A stretch of 25,390 nucleotides of DNA from an uncultured Eubacteriales bacterium (GCA_900554275.1 USGS01000017.1:1-25390); one strand, 5' to 3'; positions 14,337-22,621 are shown, counted from the stretch's first letter. Translations and numbers: made by a program. Notes: generated by a model from the letters alone, not told the origin.

Positions 14337-14995
14337 ATCTCAACGACTCCCTGAACCAAATGTCCAAGGATCTGCTGGACTTCTTCTTTCCCCGTCACTG
14401 CCCGTTCTGCGGGCGCGTCTCCGAAAAAGCGCTGCTGTGCGAGCAGTGCGCCCGGACGCTGCCCCGGTGTGCGGAGGTCCGCACCGGCCCATTCGGTGAG
14501 TGCGCCGCGCCGCTGTACTATGAGGATGCCGTCCGTGACGCTCTTCTCGCCTTCAAGTTCCGGGGTAAGGTGGAAAACCTCAACTGCTTCGGCGCGCTGA
14601 TGGCGGAGACGGCGGCCAGCGCCTTTGCCGACCGCTTTGACGCCGTCACCTGGACGCCGGTGAGCCGGAAGCGTCTGAAAAAGCGTGGCTTCGACCAGTC
14701 CCGGATGCTCTGTGCCGGCCTGTGTGTGGACTGGCACACCCAGCCGCTGGAGACGCTGCGCAAAACGCGGGATAACCCTCCCCAGTCCGGTCTGGAGGAT
14801 GCGGCGGAGCGCCGGGCCAACGTGCTGGGCGCATACGAGCCTGTTGACCCGGCAGCCTTCCGTGGGAAGCGTCTGCTGCTCATCGACGACATCCTCACCA
14901 CCGGCGCGACGCTGACGGAGTGCGTCCGGGTACTGAAGGACGCCGGGGCGGCGGACGTGGTGTGCCTGACGCTGGCCATGGTCCGTGAGAAATAG
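14333..14995 (+). CDS. comF: ComF-family phosphoribosyltransferase-like protein
   Basis: 220 residues. An N-terminal four-cysteine zinc finger (C23-x2-C26, C36-x2-C39) precedes a type I phosphoribosyltransferase fold with the PRPP-binding loop L-I-D-D-I-L-T-T-G-A-T (183-193). This is the ComF/GntX architecture. ComF is needed for DNA uptake in competent bacteria and has been linked to single-stranded DNA handling; no competence locus is in this window. The ATG overlaps the recD2 stop (ATGA) and the GGAGGG ribosome site lies inside recD2, so the two are coupled. No clear terminator follows before the mreB promoter. Confidence 0.92.
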   Translation: MNLNDSLNQMSKDLLDFFFPRHCPFCGRVSEKALLCEQCARTLPRCAEVRTGPFGECAAPLYYEDAVRDALLAFKFRGKVENLNCFGALMAETAASAFADRFDAVTWTPVSRKRLKKRGFDQSRMLCAGLCVDWHTQPLETLRKTRDNPPQSGLEDAAERRANVLGAYEPVDPAAFRGKRLLLIDDILTTGATLTECVRVLKDAGAADVVCLTLAMVREK

Positions 14996-15055
14996 GTATG
15001 GAACGCCGCCGTCGTGTGTAAAATACAGAAAATCGCAGGTTTTTTATTTCCACCG

Positions 15056-15084
15056 TTGCAAAACGCGCTCCCAGCCGGTATAAT
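15056..15084 (+). promoter_or_regulatory. Promoter of mreB
   Basis: -35 TTGCAA (15056-15061), 17-base spacer, perfect -10 TATAAT (15079-15084). Start near 15091, leader about 67 bases. Confidence 0.85.
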
Positions 15085-15157
15085 ACTGAGTTAGACCAAC
15101 AGTGGGCGCGCCGCGCCCTGAACCATACCATTTAGAGAAAACAGAGGTGCAGTCATT

Positions 15158-16189
15158 ATGTGTTCTATTGCTAAAGACATCGGTATCGACCTGGGTACCG
15201 CTTCCGTGCTGGTCTACGTCAAGGGCAAGGGCGTGGTGCTGAACGAGCCGTCCGTGGTGGCCATTGACAAGAATACCGGCAAGCTGCTGAAGGTGGGCGC
15301 CGAGGCCCAGGCCATGCTGGGCCGTACCCCCGGCAACATCGTGGCCATCCGTCCCCTGCGGGAGGGCGTCATCTCCGACTACGACATGACCGAGCGTATG
15401 CTCCGCGAGTTCCTGCACAAGGTGGTGGGCGGCTTCCAGCTGTTCAAGCCCCGCGTCATCATCTGCGTACCCTCCGGCATCACCGAGGTAGAGGAGCGTG
15501 CCGTGGTGGACGCCGGCATCCAGGCCGGTGCGCGCCGGGTGTACCTCATCGAAGAGCCTGTGGCGGCGGCCATCGGCGCGGGTATCGACATCTCCAAGCC
15601 CGACGGCCACATGGTGGTGGACATCGGCGGCGGCACCAGCGATATCGCCGTCATCTCCCTCAGCGGCGTGGTGGAGAGCGCCTCCATCAAGGTGGCCGGC
15701 GACCAGTTCAACGAGTCCATCGTCAAGTATATGCGCCGCAAGCACAACGTGCTGGTGGGCGAACGCACCGCCGAGCTGATGAAGATGGAGATCGGCTGCG
15801 TGTTCCCCAAGGAGCAGGAGAGCACCATCGAGATCAAGGGCCGCTGCCTGATGACCGGTCTGCCCAAGGTCATCAACGTCAGCTCCACGGAGATGCTGGA
15901 GGCCTTTGAAGAGCCGGTGGAGCGCATCCTGGAGGCCGTTCACGGCGTGCTGGAGCGCACCCCGCCGGAGCTGGTGGCCGACATCTCCAACAACGGCATC
16001 GTCATGACCGGCGGCGGCAGCCTGGTGGATGGCTTTGACAAGCTCATCGAGGCCCGCACCGGCATCCACACCGTGGTGGCCGAGGGGGCGATCTCCTGCG
16101 TGGCCGAGGGCACAGGCAGGAGTCTGGACTCCCTGAACTCCATGACCGACGGCACCGTGAACCTGTCCCGCCGCCGTCAGATGAACTGA
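15158..16189 (+). CDS. mreB: Rod shape-determining protein MreB/Mbl (bacterial actin)
   Basis: 343-residue actin-fold ATPase that forms membrane-associated filaments and guides lateral cell-wall synthesis. Phosphate-1 motif D-I-G-I-D-L-G-T-A-S-V-L-V-Y lies at the N-terminus; the E-E-P-V-A-A-A-I-G segment near 135 and phosphate-2 motif D-I-G-G-G-T-S-D-I-A-V near 160 follow; the adenosine motif M-T-G-G-G-S-L-V-D-G is near 285. ATG 15158 has AGAGGTG upstream. MreC and MreD are not next to it, and it is a single-gene unit with its own promoter and terminator. The sequence alone does not decide between MreB, Mbl and MreBH paralogues. The length is normal, with a short basic tail after the last conserved helix. 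Confidence 0.93.
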   Translation: MCSIAKDIGIDLGTASVLVYVKGKGVVLNEPSVVAIDKNTGKLLKVGAEAQAMLGRTPGNIVAIRPLREGVISDYDMTERMLREFLHKVVGGFQLFKPRVIICVPSGITEVEERAVVDAGIQAGARRVYLIEEPVAAAIGAGIDISKPDGHMVVDIGGGTSDIAVISLSGVVESASIKVAGDQFNESIVKYMRRKHNVLVGERTAELMKMEIGCVFPKEQESTIEIKGRCLMTGLPKVINVSSTEMLEAFEEPVERILEAVHGVLERTPPELVADISNNGIVMTGGGSLVDGFDKLIEARTGIHTVVAEGAISCVAEGTGRSLDSLNSMTDGTVNLSRRRQMN

Positions 16190-16193
16190 TCAT

Positions 16194-16223
16194 AAAAGGG
16201 CCGCCCGAGGGCGGCCCTTTTTT
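16194..16223 (+). terminator. Intrinsic terminator of mreB
   Basis: AAAAGGGCCGCC, short CGAG loop, GGCGGCCC then six T residues, starting five bases after the stop codon. Confidence 0.92.
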
Positions 16224-16233
16224 CATTTTCCTA

Positions 16234-16265
16234 TTGAAAATCGGCTGAAAAAGCGCTACTATAAT
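16234..16265 (+). promoter_or_regulatory. Promoter of the aminotransferase gene
   Basis: -35 TTGAAA (16234-16239), 17-base spacer, -10 TACTAT (16257-16262). An overlapping TATAAT at 16260-16265 is at 20-base spacing. Confidence 0.7.
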
Positions 16266-16292
16266 GCCACAAAAGGTGAAGGAGGATACAGT

Positions 16293-17483
16293 ATGAAGTT
16301 TTCCAGCAAGGTCCTGAAATGCGGGCTCTCGCCCATGCGCAAGTTCCACCCCTACGCCGTGGCCGCCGAGGCCAAGGGCAAGAAGATCTACCATCTGAAC
16401 ATCGGCCAGCCGGACATTGAAACGCCCAAGGCGTATTTTGACGCCGTGAAGCACTTCGACCTGCCGGTGCTGGAGTACTCCCCCTCCCCCGGCATCCCCG
16501 CCCTCATCGACGCCATCCAGAAGTACTACGATGATCTGGATATGCACTTTGAAAAGGGTGACATTCTCATCACCAACGGCGGCAGTGAGGCTTTGCAGAT
16601 CGCCATGAACTGCATCCTGGACGACGGCGACGAGATCCTGATCCCCGAGCCGTTCTATCCCAACTACAACACCATGGCCTATACCTGCGGCGCGAAGATC
16701 CACCCCATCCCCACCTCCCCCCACGATGGCTACCACTACGCTGACCGGGCCAAGGTGGAGGCCGAGATCAACGAGCACACCCGCGCCATCATGGTCACCA
16801 ACCCCGGCAACCCCACCGGCTGCGTCCTGACCCCCGAGGAGATGCGCATGATGGTGGACATCGCCAAGGCCCACGACCTGTTCATCATCGGCGACGAGGC
16901 CTACCGTGAGTTCGTCTACGCCGGTGAGCCCCTGCAATCCATGGGCCAGTTCGCCGATGCCGCCGAAAACGTCATCGTCATCGACACCGTGTCCAAGCGG
17001 TTCTCCGCCTGCGGCGCGCGCATCGGCTGCCTCATCTCCCGCAACAAGGAGCTGATGGCCCAGGCCATGAAATACGCCCAGTGCCGCCTCTCCGTCCCCA
17101 CCATCGACCAGGTGGCCTCCGCCGCCCTGTATACCGTGGGCCCGGATTACTTCGCCGCCGTCCGCGACGAATACAAGCGCCGCCGCGACACCGTCATCCG
17201 TAAGCTCCACCAGATCCCCGGCGTGGTCTGCGAGTGCCCCAAGGGCGCGTTCTACGTCATGGCCGCCCTGCCGGTGGACGACGCCGACACGTTCCAAAAG
17301 TGGCTGCTGGAGGAATTCGATGACAACGGCGACACCGTCATGTTCGCCCCCGGCGAGCCGTTCTACGCCACCCCCGGCAAGGGCAAGAACGAGATCCGCA
17401 TCGCCTACGTGCTCAAGCAGGAGGCCCTGGAGCGGGCCATGGACCTGCTGGCCAAGGGCATCGCCGCCTACAACGCCAGATAA
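16293..17483 (+). CDS. Class I/II PLP-dependent aminotransferase (aspartate aminotransferase-like)
   Basis: 396-residue cytosolic transaminase of fold type I. N-P-G-N-P-T-G (170-176) holds the cofactor-contacting Asn, D201 and Y204 follow in G-D-E-A-Y, and S-K235-R-F-S is the Schiff-base lysine motif. The downstream A-R-I-G motif and C-terminal R-I-A-Y substrate-arginine region are present. G-G-S-E-A near 96-100 binds the cofactor phosphate. These features match AspB-type enzymes; the amino donor is not fixed by sequence, so aspartate, alanine or aromatic preference remains open. ATG 16293 has an excellent AAGGAGG site seven bases upstream. It is a single-gene unit, convergent with the liv operon and sharing a bidirectional terminator. 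Confidence 0.92.
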   Translation: MKFSSKVLKCGLSPMRKFHPYAVAAEAKGKKIYHLNIGQPDIETPKAYFDAVKHFDLPVLEYSPSPGIPALIDAIQKYYDDLDMHFEKGDILITNGGSEALQIAMNCILDDGDEILIPEPFYPNYNTMAYTCGAKIHPIPTSPHDGYHYADRAKVEAEINEHTRAIMVTNPGNPTGCVLTPEEMRMMVDIAKAHDLFIIGDEAYREFVYAGEPLQSMGQFADAAENVIVIDTVSKRFSACGARIGCLISRNKELMAQAMKYAQCRLSVPTIDQVASAALYTVGPDYFAAVRDEYKRRRDTVIRKLHQIPGVVCECPKGAFYVMAALPVDDADTFQKWLLEEFDDNGDTVMFAPGEPFYATPGKGKNEIRIAYVLKQEALERAMDLLAKGIAAYNAR

Positions 17484-17510
17484 CAACAGGCGTACGATCT
17501 GACCGCGTAT

Positions 17511-17564
17511 AAAAAGGCCGCCATCTCAAGGAGAGCCGTTCGCTCACTGAGATGGCGGCCTTTT
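17511..17564. terminator. Bidirectional terminator between the aminotransferase and livF
   Basis: 17-bp perfect stem (AAAAGGCCGCCATCTCA with its complement at 17548-17564), 19-base loop, with T-runs on both strands. It serves the two convergent transcription units. Confidence 0.92.
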
Positions 17565-17580
17565 ATTTTGCGGCATACTC

Positions 17581-18288
17581 TCACCCGCCCAGATACGCCT
17601 TCTTGATGGTGTCGCTCTCTAACAGCGCCGCGCCGCTTCCCTCGGTGACGATACGCCCCGTCTCCAGCACGTACCCCCGATCCGCCACAGCCAGCGCCGC
17701 CTGTGCGTTCTGCTCCACCAGCAAAATGGTCGTGCCGTCGGCGTGAAGCTGCCGGATGATCTCGAATATCTGCTCCACCAACAGCGGTGCAAGCCCCATG
17801 GACGGCTCGTCCAGCATCAGCAGCTTGGGATGGCTCATCAGCGCCCGGCCCATAGCCAGCATCTGCTGCTCGCCGCCGGACAGCGTCCCGGCCACCTGCC
17901 TGCGCCGCTCCTTCAGCCGGGGAAACCTCTCATACACCCGCTCCATATCCGCGCTCAGGTCGCCGCCCCGGCAGTAGCCGCCCATATCCAGGTTCTCCTG
18001 CACGGTCATCTGCTGGAAGATCCGCCGTCCCTCCGGCACGAGGGCCATACCCCGCCCCACCAGCCTGTGTCCGGGCACGTGCCGCAGCTCCTCGCCCATA
18101 AAGCGCATGCTGCCCGTCCGGCTGTGCAGCAGCCCCGCCACGGTGTTCAGCGTGGTAGACTTGCCCGCGCCGTTAGCGCCGATCAGCGTCACCACCTCGC
18201 CCTGCTCCACGCGGAAGGACACGTCCTTCACCGCGTGGATGCTGCCGTAGTACACGTTGATGCTCTCCACCTGCAAAACGGTGCTCAT
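17581..18288 (-). CDS. livF: Branched-chain amino acid ABC transporter ATP-binding protein LivF
   Basis: 235-residue ABC ATPase, one of two that power the Liv importer on the inner face of the membrane. Walker A G-A-N-G-A-G-K-S-T (near 37-45), Q-loop, signature L-S-G-G-E-Q-Q-M, Walker B L-L-M-L-D-E-P-S-M-G-L-A-P and the switch His replaced in position by the E-Q-N-A segment typical of LivF. The P-E-G-R-R-I-F stretch near 85 is also characteristic of LivF. ATG 18288 overlaps the livG stop by ATGA. It is the last gene of the operon, ended by the terminator at 17511-17564. Confidence 0.95.
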   Translation of the reverse strand: MSTVLQVESINVYYGSIHAVKDVSFRVEQGEVVTLIGANGAGKSTTLNTVAGLLHSRTGSMRFMGEELRHVPGHRLVGRGMALVPEGRRIFQQMTVQENLDMGGYCRGGDLSADMERVYERFPRLKERRRQVAGTLSGGEQQMLAMGRALMSHPKLLMLDEPSMGLAPLLVEQIFEIIRQLHADGTTILLVEQNAQAALAVADRGYVLETGRIVTEGSGAALLESDTIKKAYLGG

Positions 18289-19130
18289 GCCCTCGCCTCC
18301 TTTTTCCTGCCCAGATACGCCTCGATGACCGCCGGATCGGCCTGAATGTCCGCCGGCGTGCCCTTGGCGATGATGTGCCCGAAGTTCAGCACGCAGATGC
18401 CCTCACAGATGTTCATCACCAGGCTCATGTCGTGCTCGATGAGCAGCACCGCGATCTGAAACATATCCCGGATCTTCCGGATGTTCTCCATCAGCTCCGC
18501 CGTCTCCGACGGGTTCATGCCCGCCGCCGGCTCGTCCAGCAGCAGCAGACACGGGTTGGACGCCAGCGCCCGCAAAATCTCCAGCCGCCGCTGGGCACCG
18601 TAGGGCAGCGACCCGGCCCGCTCGTCGGCGTGGCTCTCCATGTGAAAGATGCTCAGCAGCTCCTCCGTCCGCTCCCGGGCGATGCGCTCCTCCCGGGCGT
18701 ACCGGGGGAAGTGCAGGATGCTCCCCGCCAGCCCGTAGCGCACCGAGTCGTTCATGGCCACCATCAGGTTTTCCGCCACCGTCAGGTCGCTGAACAGCCG
18801 GATGTTCTGGAACGTCCGGGCGATGCCCGCCTTGTTCACCTGCGCCGTGGTCATGCTGTGGGTGTCCTTGCCGTCCAGCAGGATCGCCCCCGCCGTGGGC
18901 TGATACACCTTCGTCAGCAGGTTGAACACCGTGGTCTTGCCCGCGCCGTTAGGCCCGATCAGCCCCGCGATCTCCGTCCTGCCGATGGTCAGGTCGAAGT
19001 CCTCCACCGCCTTCAGGCCGCCGAAGGTCACGCCCAGCCCCACGCACTCCAGCACCGGGGACTTGTCGATGTCCCGCTCCGGCAGCAGCACCGAGGAGGG
19101 CCGCTGCACCAATTTCGTTTTCCCGCTCAC
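18285..19130 (-). CDS. livG: Branched-chain amino acid ABC transporter ATP-binding protein LivG
   Basis: 281-residue ABC ATPase, partner of LivF. Walker A G-P-N-G-A-G-K-T-T-V-F-N, the LivG-type A-R-T-F-Q-N-I-R-L-F Q-loop, the family's variant signature L-P-Y-G-A-Q-R-R-L-E, Walker B L-L-L-L-D-E-P-A-A-G-M-N-P, and switch His in I-E-H-D-M. The GTG start at 19130 overlaps the livM stop (GTGA). About 20 residues precede the usual N-terminus (S-P-V-L-E-C-V-G-L), so the protein is slightly long at that end; no better internal start is obvious. Cotranslated with livM and livF. Confidence 0.95.
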   Translation of the reverse strand: MSGKTKLVQRPSSVLLPERDIDKSPVLECVGLGVTFGGLKAVEDFDLTIGRTEIAGLIGPNGAGKTTVFNLLTKVYQPTAGAILLDGKDTHSMTTAQVNKAGIARTFQNIRLFSDLTVAENLMVAMNDSVRYGLAGSILHFPRYAREERIARERTEELLSIFHMESHADERAGSLPYGAQRRLEILRALASNPCLLLLDEPAAGMNPSETAELMENIRKIRDMFQIAVLLIEHDMSLVMNICEGICVLNFGHIIAKGTPADIQADPAVIEAYLGRKKEARA

Positions 19131-20131
19131 AGCGCCGCACGCTCCTTTCTCTTGGGGGTCAGCTTCTCACGGGCAGAGCCGAAGAACCGCTTCATCGTCG
19201 GATTGTTGGTGGCCTGCATCACCAGGATCAGCACGATGGCGTACACCAGCATCCGGTAGTCCGCCACCTCCCGCAGCGCCTCCGGCAGCACCGTCAGCAC
19301 GATGGCGGACACCACCGAGCCGGGCACGCTGCCCATGCCGCCCAGCACCACGATGACCAGGATCTCAATGGACATATTGTAGTCGAAGGCCGCCGCCTTG
19401 ATGTTGGCCAGCGAGTGGCCGTACAGCACGCCGGCACACCCGGCGAAGAACGCCGCGATGACGAACACCGCCAGCTTGTACCACGTCACGTTCAGTCCCA
19501 CGGACTCCGCCGCGATGCGGTTGTCCCGGATGGCCATGATGGCCCGGCCGTACTTGGACCGCTTCAGGTTCAGCATCACCGCCACCGTCAGCAGCACCAG
19601 CACCGCGCCGTAGGGCAGCAGCTCCTTCGCCCCGGCATACACCGCCGAGGTATTCAGGCCCAGCGCCCCGCCGGTAAAGCTCAGGTTCGTGATCACATTC
19701 TTGATGATCTCGCCGCAGGCCAGCGTCACGATGGCCAGATAGTCGCCCCGCAGCCGCAGGGCCGGCAGTCCCACCAGCAGCCCGAACACCGCCGCCGTCA
19801 GACCGCCCGCCAGCATACTCACCGGCAGCCGCACCGCCAGCGGCAGCGCCGTTTCCGCCAGCGCCAGCGCCACCAGACACCCGGAGAACAGCCCCACGGA
19901 CATGAACCCCGCGTGGCCCAGACTCAGCTCACCCAGCAGCCCCACCACTAAGTTCAGCGACACGGCCATCACGATATAGACCGCCGTGGGGATCAGCATA
20001 TTCGTCACCTGCCGGGTCAGATGCCCGGTATACAGCAGCGCCGCCATCACCGCCAACAGCGCGGCCACCGCCGCCGCCGTCATCAGATCGGAGCGCTGTC
20101 TTTTTTTCTGCGTCAGCTGCATTTCCTTCAC
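19127..20131 (-). CDS. livM: Branched-chain amino acid ABC transporter permease LivM
   Basis: 334-residue inner-membrane permease with about ten hydrophobic segments. It contains the LivM hallmarks G-L-L-G-E-L-S-L-G-H-A-G-F-M near residue 65, L-R-L-R-G-D-Y-L-A-I-V-T-L and the E-S-V-G-L-N-V-T-W-Y-K-L coupling region that contacts the ATPases. The GTG at 20131 directly follows livH. An ATG three codons later (20122) has a better-spaced GAGGTG and is a credible alternative start. The N-terminus is basic. Forms a heterodimer with LivH. Confidence 0.95.
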   Translation of the reverse strand: MKEMQLTQKKRQRSDLMTAAAVAALLAVMAALLYTGHLTRQVTNMLIPTAVYIVMAVSLNLVVGLLGELSLGHAGFMSVGLFSGCLVALALAETALPLAVRLPVSMLAGGLTAAVFGLLVGLPALRLRGDYLAIVTLACGEIIKNVITNLSFTGGALGLNTSAVYAGAKELLPYGAVLVLLTVAVMLNLKRSKYGRAIMAIRDNRIAAESVGLNVTWYKLAVFVIAAFFAGCAGVLYGHSLANIKAAAFDYNMSIEILVIVVLGGMGSVPGSVVSAIVLTVLPEALREVADYRMLVYAIVLILVMQATNNPTMKRFFGSAREKLTPKRKERAAL

Positions 20132-20132
20132 C

Positions 20133-21020
20133 TCACACCTTCTCCTGTATGGGCTTTCCCAGCAGTCCCGTGGGCTTCACCACCAGCACCGCCACCAGCA
20201 CGGCAAACACGATGGCGTCCGCCCACAGCGTGGAGATATACGTCTTGGACGCCTGCTCGATGAGCCCCAGCAAAATACCGCCCAGCATCGCGCCGGGGAT
20301 CGACCCGATACCGCCGAACACCGCCGCCGTAAACGCCTTGATGCCGGGCATCGCGCCGGTGGTAGGCTTGATATACACATAGGTCATGCCGTAGAACATA
20401 CTGGCGAACGCCGCCAGCGCCGAGCCGATGGCAAACGTCAGCGTGATGGTCCGATCCACGCTGATGCCCATCAGCGTGGCCGCGTCCTTGTCCTCAGACA
20501 CCGCCCGCATGGCCTTGCCCAGCTTCGTCCGGTCGATGAACAGCGTCAGCGCCACCATCAGCACCGCCGTCACGCCCAGCGTCAGCACCGTAATGCCATC
20601 CACCTGCACGCCGCCCACGGTGAAGCTGCCCAGCTTCACCAGCGTGGGATAGGCCATCTGCTGCGACCCGAAGAGCAGCAGCGCCGCGTTCTGCAAAAGG
20701 TAGCTGACGCCGATGGCGGTGATGAGCACGCTCAGGGGGGCTGCCTGCCGCAGCGGCTTGTAGGCGCAGAACTCGATGACCACGCCCAGCACCGCACACA
20801 CCGCGATGCTGACGATCACCGTCACCCACGGAGACAGCCCCAGCTGCGCCACCGCCACAATGCCGCTGTATGCGCCCACCATGATCACGTCACCGTGGGC
20901 GAAGTTCAGCATTTTGGCGATGCCGTAGACCATCGTGTAGCCCAGCGCGATCAGCGCGTAAATGCTTCCCAGGCTCAGACCGCTTATCAAGGTTTGTATC
21001 AAATTCGTCATAGTCGTCAT
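20133..21020 (-). CDS. livH: Branched-chain amino acid ABC transporter permease LivH
   Basis: 295-residue inner-membrane permease with about eight hydrophobic segments. The G-L-S-L-G-S-I-Y-A-L-I-A-L-G-Y-T-M-V-Y-G start and the L-N-F-A-H-G-D-V motif are diagnostic of LivH. The coupling region (A-V-S-E-D-K-D-A-A-T-L-M-G-I) is near 155. ATG 21020 is used here; a second ATG three codons in (21011) stands nine bases from AAAGGA and may be the true start. It is separated from livJ by 94 bases containing a strong hairpin without a T-run, which may lower permease expression relative to the binding protein. Confidence 0.95.
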   Translation of the reverse strand: MTTMTNLIQTLISGLSLGSIYALIALGYTMVYGIAKMLNFAHGDVIMVGAYSGIVAVAQLGLSPWVTVIVSIAVCAVLGVVIEFCAYKPLRQAAPLSVLITAIGVSYLLQNAALLLFGSQQMAYPTLVKLGSFTVGGVQVDGITVLTLGVTAVLMVALTLFIDRTKLGKAMRAVSEDKDAATLMGISVDRTITLTFAIGSALAAFASMFYGMTYVYIKPTTGAMPGIKAFTAAVFGGIGSIPGAMLGGILLGLIEQASKTYISTLWADAIVFAVLVAVLVVKPTGLLGKPIQEKV

Positions 21021-21051
21021 TCCTTTGCGTCATCTGCGTTGCGCCTGTCCC

Positions 21052-21078
21052 GCCCTCCCGGCGCGAAGCCGGGAGGGC
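21052..21078 (-). other. Intercistronic hairpin between livJ and livH
   Basis: 11-bp perfect GC-rich stem (GCCCTCCCGGC and its complement) with a 5-base loop and no following T-run on the minus strand. It is probably an mRNA-stabilising or partial-attenuation structure. Confidence 0.6.
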
Positions 21079-21114
21079 AGTCGGCTATGTGAGGAAGGTA
21101 GAATGAAAGCTGGT

Positions 21115-22293
21115 TTATGCTGCGTTTTGGCCGAACAGCGTGCCCACACCGTCCTTGTAGAGGATGGCGCTGGCGGCCTTGTTGGTGTTGCCGTCTGCGG
21201 TCCAGGTCATCGTACCGGTCACGCCCTCCACGGTCAGGGAGGTCATCACTGCGGCCAGGTCAGCGCCGGAGACGCTGCCGCCGACGGCCTCCACAGCGGC
21301 CTTCACCACGTACACGGCGTCATAGGCGTCCGCTGCGAACTGGTCGGGGGTGGCGCTGTACTTCGCCTCGTAGGCTTTTACAAAGGCCTGCACGTTGGCG
21401 GCAGTGGAGTCAGCGGCAAAGGGGGTCATCATCAGCACGTTGTCCGCGATGGTCACGTCCTGGCTCACCTTGCCCAGGATGCCGTCCAACCCATCCGCAC
21501 CGAAGAAGTACACATCCTCCGCGAACTTACCCTTGGCCTGGGTCAGGAACGTGGAAGCCTCCTCGGCATAGATGGGGATGAACACCACCTTCACGCCGGC
21601 GTTGACCAGCGCGTTCACCTGGGTGGAAAAGTCGGTGTTGGTGGCGGTGGTAAAGGTCTGGGTCTCCTTGATGGTCACGCCGGTCTTGGCACACTCGGCC
21701 ACAAAGGCGTTATACAGGCCGGCGGAGTAGTCGTTGTCGCTCTGATAGAACACACCCACCTCTGTGGCCAGCTGGTTGTCGTTCAGATAGTCCGCCGCGG
21801 CCGTGCCCTGATAGGAGTCGTAGAAGCACACCCGGAAGGCCTTGTCGTTGCCGTCGATGCACTTGTCGGCAGAGCCGGTGGTCTCCATGATGAACACATC
21901 GTCCGCCTTGGCCGCCGTCACCACGGAGGCCGTCTCACCGGACAGCACGCCGCCCAGGAATACGTTCATGCCCCAGTCCATCAGCTTGCCGTAGGCCGCC
22001 ACAGCGCTCTCGGGGTCGCCCTGGGAGTCCTGGAAGCTCAGCTCCAGCTGCTTGCCGCTCACGCCGCCTGCGGCGTTGATCTCATCCACGGCCAGCTGCG
22101 CACCGTGCTGCACGGACAGCCCATAGTTGGCATAGCCTCCGGTCAGCGGGCCTACGCCGCCCAGCTTAATGGTCTCCACACCGCTGTCCCCGCCGTTATT
22201 GCCGGCGTCGCCGCTGTCGTTCTTGCTGCCGCAGGCCATCAGGCTCAACGCCATCACACAGGCCATCAACATGGCAAATACTCTCTTTTTCAT
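21115..22293 (-). CDS. livJ: Branched-chain amino acid ABC transporter substrate-binding lipoprotein
   Basis: 392-residue extracytoplasmic binding protein. The signal peptide (M-K-K-R then a hydrophobic core) ends in the lipobox L-M-A-C21, so the mature protein is lipid-anchored, as expected in a Gram-positive cell. A Ser/Gly/Asn-rich linker leads into a type I periplasmic-binding fold (I-K-L-G-G-V-G-P-L-T-G onward) of the leucine/isoleucine/valine family. ATG 22293 with AAAGGAGA upstream is clearly the start; the frame is open further upstream but passes through a terminator. It heads the livJHMGF operon, and I found no convincing promoter between that terminator and its ribosome site. Confidence 0.95.
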   Translation of the reverse strand: MKKRVFAMLMACVMALSLMACGSKNDSGDAGNNGGDSGVETIKLGGVGPLTGGYANYGLSVQHGAQLAVDEINAAGGVSGKQLELSFQDSQGDPESAVAAYGKLMDWGMNVFLGGVLSGETASVVTAAKADDVFIMETTGSADKCIDGNDKAFRVCFYDSYQGTAAADYLNDNQLATEVGVFYQSDNDYSAGLYNAFVAECAKTGVTIKETQTFTTATNTDFSTQVNALVNAGVKVVFIPIYAEEASTFLTQAKGKFAEDVYFFGADGLDGILGKVSQDVTIADNVLMMTPFAADSTAANVQAFVKAYEAKYSATPDQFAADAYDAVYVVKAAVEAVGGSVSGADLAAVMTSLTVEGVTGTMTWTADGNTNKAASAILYKDGVGTLFGQNAA

Positions 22294-22355
22294 GATTTCG
22301 TTCTCCTTTGCATTTTTTGAGGAATTATTGTCCTTCGGCCCTGCCGGAGGCATAC

Positions 22356-22390
22356 AAAAAAGCGGCCCCGCCAACTGGCGGAGCCGCTTT
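22356..22390 (-). terminator. Intrinsic terminator/attenuator upstream of livJ
   Basis: Minus-strand stem AAAGCGGC-U-CCGCC, loop AGUU, GGCGG-G-GCCGCUUU, followed by U residues. The internal U-G wobble pairs only on the minus-strand RNA (C-A on the other), giving 14 continuous pairs, so it acts leftward. It lies 21 bases past the stop of the small ORF and about 65 bases before the livJ ATG. Confidence 0.85.
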
Positions 22391-22411
22391 GCTGTATCAT
22401 GTATCAGCGTG

Positions 22412-22621
22412 TCATGCGGTTATCCGTGCCAATGGCGTATGCGTAAAGCCGGCCAGTACGACGACCAGCAGCAGAGCGCAAATAATAATGGACGCCATAA
22501 TCATGGCGCCCAGCACGGACAGAATGACAGTATGAGAAGCGGCACAGGCGCAGCAGGAAGCAGCGCCGGCGCAGGCGGCGGTCATCATGGTATTCATCTT
22601 GCGGTTCATGGTGCGGGTCAT
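22412..22621 (-). CDS. Small Ile/Leu/Val-rich ORF, candidate leader peptide of the liv operon
   Basis: 69 codons. GGGAGG lies eight bases before ATG 22621 and a strong promoter precedes it, so translation is likely. The product has a Met/Arg-rich start, a cysteine cluster (C17, C23, C24, C26), then one long hydrophobic segment (31-59) containing I-I-I-C-A-L-L-L-V-V-V-L. The three tandem Ile codons are all AUU. Every Ile codon in this ORF is AUU or AUA, whereas the neighbouring genes mostly use AUC. A terminator follows, then livJ. It could be a regulatory leader peptide that senses branched-chain aminoacyl-tRNA, or a genuine small membrane protein; no family is recognised. Confidence 0.7.
   Translation of the reverse strand: MTRTMNRKMNTMMTAACAGAASCCACAASHTVILSVLGAMIMASIIICALLLVVVLAGFTHTPLARITA

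Noticed and set aside
16044..17486. 480-codon open frame on the minus strand opposite mreB end and the aminotransferase
   Set aside because: Gly/Val/Asp/His-rich shadow of a high-GC gene; it runs through a terminator and has no ribosome site or recognisable domain.
22294..22374. 27-residue N-terminal extension of the livJ product
   Set aside because: It would put residues before the lipoprotein signal peptide and translate part of the terminator; ATG 22293 has the ribosome site.
22393..22406. Tandem TGTATCA heptamers between the small ORF and the terminator
   Set aside because: Only two copies of seven bases, within reach of chance; not used as evidence for any binding site.
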